From assembly GCA_003135315.1 (NCBI GenBank), contig PLBD01000350.1:268-15016 (forward strand): a stretch of DNA of 14,749 nt, in the 5' to 3' direction. The notes beneath the pieces were generated by a model that worked only from the letters and a program-made list of their open reading frames with translations, did not search any database and was not told the origin of the DNA. Both the position numbers and the translations under genes were made by a program. Source of the stretch: Acidobacteriaceae bacterium. Its GTDB lineage: Bacteria; Acidobacteriota; Terriglobia; Terriglobales; Acidobacteriaceae. Of the stretch, positions 5,124 through 11,653 are shown piece after piece (within the stretch, counting starts at the first letter, position 1; every line of letters starts with the position of its first letter).

Positions 5124-6242
5124 ATGCGCTTTATAGACGCCATTGAGACGTTTATCTACCGGTGTCGGCGAAGCTGGCTTATTGCCGCGCTCTTGACGTT
5201 ATCGTTCGTTAAGACCGGTGTCTGGTACATGCCGAACTTTGACGGATGGAAGTCGATGCGCCTCGACCCATTTCACAATCCCTTCACCAGTCCCGATGCT
5301 CACTACCTCTTTTGGAACTGGCTCGGTCCGTTCCTGGCGTGGCGATTCAGAATCCACAACGATCAGTCATTCTTGTATTTTCATCTGCTCTTTTCGATCG
5401 CTTTCACCGCAGCCTTCGTATGGTTCATTTTCAGGAACTTTGAAGAAAGCGTCGCCCGCACATCACTGATCCTTTTTGTTGCGATTCCGGCTTCAGCAAC
5501 AGCTTACTTCTGGATCGGCATGGACTCGATCACCTTGACCCTGATCATGCTCATACTGGCTTTCCGAAACCACATGTTTATTTCCCTCCTTCTCGGCGTT
5601 GCGCTGGGAATGCAGCACGCCGAACAAGGCTTCTTTGCCTTTGCCGCTCTGTTATGCGCCTTAGTGTTCTCCACGTTCATGAAATATAGGGTTGTATTCT
5701 CGGTTCCGTGGGCAGCGGCATCGCTGGCGGGAGTGCTCGTTGGAAAATTAATCCTGATTTTAGTGTTTCGACATTACGGAATTCAGGTTAACTCAGGACG
5801 GCCATACTATCTCCGCCAGTACGGCCAAATGTATGCCACGATGTTCTATTATCATTTTCAATACATTGTGTGGTCGGTTCTAGGCGTCGGCTGGATTGCA
5901 ATTGCAAAATATGCTGAACGCGGCAAAGAAGCGTTGCCATTCCTAGCGTGCTTACTGGGCCTCCTGCTGATGTTGCCCATCATCGGTGATGAGACGCGCG
6001 TGCTCGCGATCATTACCTTTCCCCTGGTTGCCGCCTACCTGTTGCTGAATCCGGATTTCCTGCTCTCTTTGAACGGCCGCTTTGTTTCATGGATTTTCGG
6101 CCTTTGGTTAGTTGTTCCTTGGCCTTGGGCTTGGGGAGGCCGCCCTCTGGTATCCATTTTCCCTTACAATATTGCTTATCTCCTGCACCGGCTTTTTGGT
6201 TGGTTTTCCGTGCCTGCCAACCAACCTATGTGGCCTCTCTGA
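5124..6242 (+). CDS. Polytopic membrane protein of unknown function, possible GT-C-like enzyme
   Basis: This 372-residue, very hydrophobic protein has roughly nine or ten membrane segments. The first (about 18-35) is followed by an extracytoplasmic-looking loop with NFDGWKSMRLDPFHNPFTSP and DAHYLFWNWLGP. A later loop has VNSGRPYYLRQYG, and GDETRVL sits near 285-295. A long acidic/aromatic first loop after helix 1 is seen in GT-C membrane glycosyltransferases and some polymerase-like proteins, but I recognise no family. ABC-dependent pathways do not need a Wzy polymerase, so a lipid-linked-sugar transferase or a glycan modifier fits better. The start ATG has AGGA five bases upstream. The gene is visibly more AT-rich than its neighbours, suggesting separate origin. 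Confidence 0.7.
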   Translation: MRFIDAIETFIYRCRRSWLIAALLTLSFVKTGVWYMPNFDGWKSMRLDPFHNPFTSPDAHYLFWNWLGPFLAWRFRIHNDQSFLYFHLLFSIAFTAAFVWFIFRNFEESVARTSLILFVAIPASATAYFWIGMDSITLTLIMLILAFRNHMFISLLLGVALGMQHAEQGFFAFAALLCALVFSTFMKYRVVFSVPWAAASLAGVLVGKLILILVFRHYGIQVNSGRPYYLRQYGQMYATMFYYHFQYIVWSVLGVGWIAIAKYAERGKEALPFLACLLGLLLMLPIIGDETRVLAIITFPLVAAYLLLNPDFLLSLNGRFVSWIFGLWLVVPWPWAWGGRPLVSIFPYNIAYLLHRLFGWFSVPANQPMWPL

Positions 6243-6273
6243 GTTCGTCGATGAAAGATCGACATCGACCAAG

Positions 6274-8577
6274 ATGAAAACGGCCATCGTCACTCCCGCC
6301 ATCCATGACCCTGAGCGCCTCTTCGGCGCGGAGCGGCTGTTCTTTGGACTGGTGCAGGCCTTTAAGCAACGCGCCGATGCCGCCTGGATCCAGGTTCCCA
6401 TTGTCGAGAGAAGTTGGGAGACAGTCTTGCAGTCCTACCGCGACTGCTTCGACCTCGATCTTCGCGGTTACGATCTCGTAATCTCCACCAAGGCTCCGAC
6501 CTACGCCGCCCAGCATCCCAACCACATTTGCTGGCTGCTTCACCAGATCAGGGTCTTCTACGACCGTTTTGACGACGAGTATGGCAGTCTTCCCACCCAG
6601 GCTCTGGCGGAGAGGCGTGCGCAACGTGAGACCATCCAGAGGCTCGACGGTCTCGCTTTTCCGCGCGTGCGCACGCTGTTCAGCATCGGCCAGGAGGTCT
6701 CACGGCGTCTAAAGCTCTACAACGGCTTCGATTCCGAAGTGCTTTATCCGCCGGTATTAGTGCAGGGCCATTGCTGCGGCGCGCAGGAGTACTTCCTGCT
6801 GCCCGGCCGTTTGCATCGCTGGAAGAGAGTCGATCTCGTTATCCGCGCCATGCAAAGTTTTTCCGGCGATGTTCCGCTGTTGATCGCTGGCTCCGGAGAG
6901 GACGAAGCGGAGTTTCGCAGGCTGGCAGGCAACGATCCACGAATACGTTTTCTCGGCTTCGTGAGCGACGCGGAGATGTTGAAGCTTTACGCCGACGCTC
7001 TCTCGGTTCTGTTCGTTCCCAAGGATGAGGACTTTGGCTACATCGCCGTCGAGGCCATGTTGAGCCACAAGCCGGTCATCGTCTGCAAGGACTCCGGTGA
7101 GCCCGCGCGGCTGGTACAGAATGGCCGTTCCGGATTTGTCGTCGATCCTGATCCTGTCGAGATTGCCGCAGCCATGGGAATTCTGGCGGCCAATCGTCAA
7201 CTCGCGCGCGAGATGGGCGAACATGCGTATCAGAGCGCGCCATCGCAGTCCTGGGACAACGTGGTGCAGCGGCTGATCGAAGCCGCGTCTCCTCTGCGAA
7301 CGCATTGGGTGTCAGAGGCGAGTCCATCGTCGGAGCCTAACTTCACTTCGCTGCTGGTTGCTGACAATCAGGTGCTCGATCCTCCCGTGGGTGGCGGCCG
7401 CGTCCGCATTTATGAGCTCTATCGCCACCTGGCCATGCTGGGTTTCGACGTCACGTATGTCGGCGCTTATGACTGGCCGGGACCGGCGTATCGCGATCAG
7501 ATGCTGGCGCCGCACTTCCGTGAGTGCGTCACGCCCCTGACGCAGCCGCACTTCGCGCGCGATCGCCGCTACCAGCGCGCCACCGGCGGCAAGACCACCA
7601 TCGATGTCACTATTCCTAAGCTGCTGAAATATTCGCCGCGCTTTCAGCGCATGGCGCAGGAGCACGGCGGCGATGCGGAAGCCATCGTCATCTCGCATCC
7701 CTGGGTCTATCCTTATGTGCCTCGCCGCTCCGATCAGAAGCTGATTTACGATGCCCACAACTGCGAGTACATCGTGAAGCGGCAGATCCTGAGCGGCACC
7801 AGCGCGGGCAGAAAGCTGGTCGAGGAGGTTCGTACGCTGGAAGGGAATTTGTGCCGCGAGGCCGATCTCATCTTTGTTTGCTCGAACCACGATGCCGAAC
7901 AATTTGTTGCGCTTTACGGGATCGCGCGAGACAAGATCGTTCTTGTTCCCAATGGTGTCGATGTGGATAACATTCAGCCCGCCAGCCGGGAGGAGCGGGC
8001 CTGGGCGCGGCAAGAGTTGGGATTGCCGCCTGACAATCCAGTGTTGATCTTCATTGGCAGCGGTTACGGACCCAACACCGAAGCCGCGGCATTCCTTGTG
8101 AAAGAGATCGCGCCGCGGCTGCCCAACTGCGCCATCGTGATCGCGGGCAGCGTCAAGGATTCGTACCAAGCCTCACACGGCACGCGCGCGCCGGAGAATG
8201 TCACTTGGCTGGGAACGGTCACGGCCGAGCAGCGGCTGTCCTTTTACCATGCGGCGGACATCGCGTTGAACCCCATGTTCTCCGGCTCTGGCACCAATCT
8301 GAAAATGCTCGACTACTTTGCCGCCGGGCTTCCTGTGGTCTCCACTCCGGAGGGTGCTCGCGGACTGGAGCTTGCCTCCCACGACTGCATCGTTTGCCCT
8401 GCCGACCAATTTGCCGCTCGCATGGAAGAGCTGCTCCACGATCCCGCGGCCCGCGATCGGATCGGGGCAAACGCACGAAAACTGGCGGTCGACCGCTACG
8501 CGTGGTCTATGATCGCGGCCGCTGCGGCGCATGCCGTCCGCAATCTCCTCAAAGGAGCGCCAATTCATGCTTCGTGA
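6274..8577 (+). CDS. Bifunctional protein with two tandem GT4 glycosyltransferase domains
   Basis: The 767 residues hold two complete GT-B enzymes. Domain 1 (about 1-355) starts MKTAIVTPAIHDPERLFGAERL and has LLPGRLHRWKRVDLVIRAM and the E252-x7-E260 motif (EDFGYIAVE). Domain 2 (about 357-767) starts FTSLLVADNQVLDPPVGGGR, has the YDAHNCEY segment, VPNGVD, and a GSGTNLKMLDYFAAGLPVV donor-site segment (from about 670) in which aspartate stands where the last glutamate is often found. Fusion suggests two consecutive sugar additions. The frame is open back to 6112, but that part overlaps the membrane-protein gene and gives no GT sequence, so I use ATG 6274, 31 bases after that stop. The ribosome site is weak. 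The end overlaps the methyltransferase start by 11 bases. Confidence 0.9.
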   Translation: MKTAIVTPAIHDPERLFGAERLFFGLVQAFKQRADAAWIQVPIVERSWETVLQSYRDCFDLDLRGYDLVISTKAPTYAAQHPNHICWLLHQIRVFYDRFDDEYGSLPTQALAERRAQRETIQRLDGLAFPRVRTLFSIGQEVSRRLKLYNGFDSEVLYPPVLVQGHCCGAQEYFLLPGRLHRWKRVDLVIRAMQSFSGDVPLLIAGSGEDEAEFRRLAGNDPRIRFLGFVSDAEMLKLYADALSVLFVPKDEDFGYIAVEAMLSHKPVIVCKDSGEPARLVQNGRSGFVVDPDPVEIAAAMGILAANRQLAREMGEHAYQSAPSQSWDNVVQRLIEAASPLRTHWVSEASPSSEPNFTSLLVADNQVLDPPVGGGRVRIYELYRHLAMLGFDVTYVGAYDWPGPAYRDQMLAPHFRECVTPLTQPHFARDRRYQRATGGKTTIDVTIPKLLKYSPRFQRMAQEHGGDAEAIVISHPWVYPYVPRRSDQKLIYDAHNCEYIVKRQILSGTSAGRKLVEEVRTLEGNLCREADLIFVCSNHDAEQFVALYGIARDKIVLVPNGVDVDNIQPASREERAWARQELGLPPDNPVLIFIGSGYGPNTEAAAFLVKEIAPRLPNCAIVIAGSVKDSYQASHGTRAPENVTWLGTVTAEQRLSFYHAADIALNPMFSGSGTNLKMLDYFAAGLPVVSTPEGARGLELASHDCIVCPADQFAARMEELLHDPAARDRIGANARKLAVDRYAWSMIAAAAAHAVRNLLKGAPIHAS

Positions 8578-9367
8578 AGGCCTGCTTCAATACTGGTGGA
8601 TGCTGTATCGCCATTCCAAGCTGCTGAAGCAGCGCACCGACATATTCCGCAACATTGAAGACTCGTTTACCGCGAAACATGGCGACCTGTGTTTGAGTGC
8701 GGGAAGCGTCTATGTGGACATCGGCAGTGGATCGTCACCTGTTCCGACCTTCCTCTATCAGCGCCGCCACGCTAAGACTTATGCAACAGAGATGGACCGC
8801 AAGTACCTCGACCGGCAGAAGAGCTACATGGAGATGCTGGGACTCAGCAAGCGCGACAGCTTCGTCGCGCAGCGGGAAGATGCCACGCGGCTGAGCTTTG
8901 CCGATGGCTCAGTCGATTTCGTCACCGCCATCTCGACGATTGAACATATCCCGGGCGATGGAGACATCCGCGCCATGGCCGAATTTGTGCGCGTCCTGCG
9001 TCCCGGAGGACGGCTGGTGGTGACGGTCCCAACCGCGGCGAACTACATCGAAAACCAGTTAACGTTTTATTACGCCGGCTTCGAACGCCGCTACGATGCG
9101 GCGGCCCTGCAATCCCGCTTGTTTCGTCCGGAGTTGAAGATCATCGAACAGTTGTACATGGTCTCGCCGTCTCCCGAATTTCTTCGCCAGTTCGAAGAAG
9201 CGTTCGCCGAGACGTTGCAGGGAGCCAACTGGAGCGACGTCTGGTACAAGAACGGATGGCACGATGAATATCCGGATGTGAGCATTCTTCTGACGCTCGG
9301 CCTCATTCGGCTGTCGGAAGACCCAGCCGGTTCCTTTGGAGGATGTCTGGCGTTTGAGAAGCAGTAG
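8567..9367 (+). CDS. Class I SAM-dependent methyltransferase
   Basis: This 266-residue protein contains the SAM fold: motif I VDIGSGSSP (50-58), an acidic residue after strand 2 (TEMD, 74-77), REDATRLSFADGSVDFVTAISTIEHI (about 101-126), and FVRVLRPGGRLVVTVP. This matches the Methyltransf_11 group. It likely methylates a sugar or lipid-linked glycan made by its neighbours, but the substrate is not readable from sequence. I chose ATG 8567 because AAAGGAG lies 10 bases upstream; it overlaps the GT fusion by 11 bases, implying coupled translation. In some ABC-exported O antigens methylation ends the chain; that role here is only a possibility. Confidence 0.88.
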   Translation: MLREGLLQYWWMLYRHSKLLKQRTDIFRNIEDSFTAKHGDLCLSAGSVYVDIGSGSSPVPTFLYQRRHAKTYATEMDRKYLDRQKSYMEMLGLSKRDSFVAQREDATRLSFADGSVDFVTAISTIEHIPGDGDIRAMAEFVRVLRPGGRLVVTVPTAANYIENQLTFYYAGFERRYDAAALQSRLFRPELKIIEQLYMVSPSPEFLRQFEEAFAETLQGANWSDVWYKNGWHDEYPDVSILLTLGLIRLSEDPAGSFGGCLAFEKQ

Positions 9368-9382
9368 TATGCTGGAGTTATC

Positions 9383-10438
9383 TTGCGCTATTTGATGGTT
9401 TCAAGCTACGCGCCCACGCATTGCGGTATTGCCGCCTATGCCGAGCAGGCCGTAGCCCATCTTCGCGCCCAGGGACACGTTGTAGATGTGGTCTCGCCTG
9501 ACGGGCAGGGGAACGTCGATTTTGCGTGGAACCTCCGCGGTGGCGCCAGGATCCTGAAGCTGTTTCAACTACTCCCGTACTACGACAAAGTCAGCATCCA
9601 GTACCAGTGGACGTTTTTCTATGCTCACCCCTTCGAGCGGGGGCGGCGCTGGGAGACGCTGAAGACCACGCTCTCCTTCATGCTGTTGTTCCTGCGGACG
9701 CGCAAGATCGAGATCGTCGCGCACGAAATTCCCTACATCCCCGGCAAGCAGGGCTGGCTGTACAAATGGCAGTGGAAGCTGGCGCCCAAAATCGTTTTCC
9801 ATACCGCGACGGAAATGAAGCATTTTGAACGGCACTACAAGATGCGGCTGCCGGTGTCGCATGTCGAGATACGCAGTCACCACGATGCTTTCCAGCGGTT
9901 CTGTAATCATACGCGCTCAAGCGCGCGGCGCCAGCTGGGAGTGCCGCAGGACAAGCTGGTCTTTCTGTGTATCGGGTTCATCCAGCGGCACAAGGGATTT
10001 CATCGTGCCATGCAGGCATTCACCCGCTCTGGCTTGCGCGATGCCGAGCTATACGTCGTGGGCTCCGTGCGAGTACCCGATAGTGAAAATCAGAAGTACC
10101 TTGTGGAGTTGCAGGAGCTTTGTGCCCGAGATCCCAATCTTCACCTGAAGGAATCGTTCGTCAGCAACGAAGACTTCGACACATGGATTACCGCGGCTGA
10201 CTGGGTGGTCCTTCCATATTTGGAGATATGGTCCTCAAGCGTGCTGGCCCGCTCCCGAGTTCTCGAGCGGCCCGCAATGGTGTCGGCCGTGGGTGGATTG
10301 TCGGATCAGGTAAGCGATCGCGATCTGCTCTTCCGCAGCGATGAAGATTTGCTTTCTGCGTTTCAGACGGCAGCGTCCCGCGGACCGGCCGGCGTTTCGA
10401 GTGCGGAAACGCGCGTGCTGTCGCGCAGCGAAAGCTGA
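9383..10438 (+). CDS. GT4-like glycosyltransferase
   Basis: This 351-residue GT-B enzyme has an N-terminal half with SSYAPTHCGIAAYAEQAVAHL, the glycine/alanine loop of GT4 enzymes. The C-terminal half has LCIGFIQRHKGFHRAMQAF and a VVLPYLEIWSSSVLARSRVLERPAMVS donor-site region. The usual E-x7-E pair is not intact: the region reads YLEIWSSSVLARS, so only the first acid is clear. The start is TTG 9383 because GGAG lies 6 bases upstream; the in-frame ATG at 9395 would cut into the first strand. The 15-base gap after the methyltransferase fits an operon. The C-terminus after about residue 330 is low in conserved features. Confidence 0.83.
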   Translation: MRYLMVSSYAPTHCGIAAYAEQAVAHLRAQGHVVDVVSPDGQGNVDFAWNLRGGARILKLFQLLPYYDKVSIQYQWTFFYAHPFERGRRWETLKTTLSFMLLFLRTRKIEIVAHEIPYIPGKQGWLYKWQWKLAPKIVFHTATEMKHFERHYKMRLPVSHVEIRSHHDAFQRFCNHTRSSARRQLGVPQDKLVFLCIGFIQRHKGFHRAMQAFTRSGLRDAELYVVGSVRVPDSENQKYLVELQELCARDPNLHLKESFVSNEDFDTWITAADWVVLPYLEIWSSSVLARSRVLERPAMVSAVGGLSDQVSDRDLLFRSDEDLLSAFQTAASRGPAGVSSAETRVLSRSES

Positions 10439-10469
10439 AGAGCATGTGTACAATCGCCAGCAGAGCCGC

Positions 10470-11507
10470 GTGAAAACCGTCGCCATTGCCATTCCCTCGC
10501 TGCATCGTCCCGACCTCACCGCCCGCTGCATTGCTTTCATCCAAAAGCAGACTCTTCCGGCGGACGCGTGGGAGATCGTGGTTGTTGAGAACGACGCGCC
10601 GGCGGGAAAGGTTCTCCCGGATCCCCTGCCGCCGAACACCCGCCGCCTTGAGCTGCCAACCAACGAAGGCACCACCGGCTCCATCAACCGCGCAGTCTCG
10701 GCTACCGAGTCGCGTTATGTTCTTTTGCTGAATAACGACGTCGAGCTTGCGGCTGATTACATCCAGAAGCTGGTTGTCGCGCTCGATGCCGATCCCAAGC
10801 TCGGCTTCGCCTCGGGCAAACTGCTGCGCGCTACGCAACGCACTCATCTCGACGGAGCGGGCGACGCGATGCTGATGGCGGGCGCTGGGTATCGGCTGGG
10901 CAATCGTGACGCCGACTCCGGACAGTTCGATCACGCGATGCCGGTTCTGGCAGGCTGTGGTGCGGCGGTGCTCTACCGGCGCGAGGCCTTTGCAGCCGGC
11001 GGCGGACTGGATGCCGACTTCTTCGCTTATCTCGACGATCTCGATCTTGCCTTGCGAGTACAGCTATTAGGTCACGGCGGAATCTACCTGCCCAGCGCGG
11101 TGGCTTATCACATCGGCAGCGCGACGCTGGGCGACACGTTGCATCCGCGCGTCATCGAGTACATCACGCGCAACCAGATTTATCTGCTGATCAAGGACTA
11201 TCCGCGCGACGTATTTGTGCGATTGCTGCCACGAATCGTGACGTATCAGTGCCTGTGGCTGATGTTTGCGCTGCGGAACGGTACCCTGGGCGCCTATTTT
11301 CGTGGATTGATCGCGGGACTCCGCGGCTGTCGCACCATGCGACAGAAGCATCGCGAACTGATGGCCAGAAGGCGAATCGGCGACGACGAGTTCCTCCTAC
11401 GCCTGCGCAACTCCGAGCGGCAGATCTATGACTGGAATCGCACGCGGCTTCTGCAAGAAAGATCGACGCTGTTGCAGATCTATTTTCGCCTGTTCGGCAG
11501 GCCGTAG
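10470..11507 (+). CDS. GT2 family glycosyltransferase (rhamnosyltransferase-like)
   Basis: This 345-residue GT-A enzyme opens KTVAIAIPSLHRPDL, has VVVENDAP (37-44), TNEGTTGSINRA (64-75) and the metal/nucleotide-binding LLLNNDVE (85-92). GGLDADFFAYLDDLDLALR followed by GIYLPSAVAYH is typical of GT2 rhamnosyltransferase-like proteins. A C-terminal stretch of about 100 residues with IYLLIKDYP and amphipathic segments may touch the membrane. It adds a sugar to the exported glycan; the rhamnose assignment is only by resemblance. The start is uncertain: GTG 10470 fits the domain edge, GTG 10446 would add eight residues. It is the last gene of the locus. Confidence 0.87.
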   Translation: MKTVAIAIPSLHRPDLTARCIAFIQKQTLPADAWEIVVVENDAPAGKVLPDPLPPNTRRLELPTNEGTTGSINRAVSATESRYVLLLNNDVELAADYIQKLVVALDADPKLGFASGKLLRATQRTHLDGAGDAMLMAGAGYRLGNRDADSGQFDHAMPVLAGCGAAVLYRREAFAAGGGLDADFFAYLDDLDLALRVQLLGHGGIYLPSAVAYHIGSATLGDTLHPRVIEYITRNQIYLLIKDYPRDVFVRLLPRIVTYQCLWLMFALRNGTLGAYFRGLIAGLRGCRTMRQKHRELMARRRIGDDEFLLRLRNSERQIYDWNRTRLLQERSTLLQIYFRLFGRP

Positions 11508-11626
11508 GGGAACTCTGATTAATCTGATCCCTCGAAGGGGACGGCCTTCAGGCCGTCCGGGAGCGGCACGAAATCTTCGCGGCTTTAGCCGCTGAGGGAC
11601 CTCGCTGTGACTTAATCAGAGTTTCC
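11508..11626. mobile_element. MITE-like compound palindromic element
   Basis: The ends are 15-bp inverted repeats: GGGAACTCTGATTAA (11508-11522) against the complement of TTAATCAGAGTTTCC (11612-11626), 14/15. Inside, TCCCTC (11528-11533) pairs with GAGGGA (11594-11599). Two perfect hairpins lie between: GGACGGCCT-TC-AGGCCGTCC (11539-11558) and GCGGCT-TT-AGCCGC (11579-11592). The whole folds like a cloverleaf, as DNA cruciform or RNA. It has no coding capacity. It sits between convergent genes and may stop transcription from both sides, though no T-run is present. GGCCTTCAGGCC and GGCTTTAGCC palindromes recall dispersed repeats in Acidobacteriota genomes (memory, not searched). Confidence 0.7.
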
Positions 11627-11653
11627 TTGACACGCTCTTCCGTCCGTCGAATC

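Noticed and set aside
6112..6273. 54-codon upstream extension of the GT4-GT4 fusion
   Set aside because: It overlaps the end of the membrane-protein gene in another frame and encodes no GT-like sequence; ATG 6274 begins with a normal first beta-strand.
7312..8169. Minus-strand ORF of 285 codons opposite the double glycosyltransferase, and similar long minus-strand ORFs at 3069-3839, 6757-7305 and 10188-10934
   Set aside because: They lie fully antisense to genes with clear domains, show no domain of their own, and arise from the GC-rich codon pattern of the coding strand.
11539..11592. Rho-independent terminator of the polysaccharide operon
   Set aside because: The hairpins are strong but neither is followed by a T-run on either strand, so intrinsic termination is not supported.
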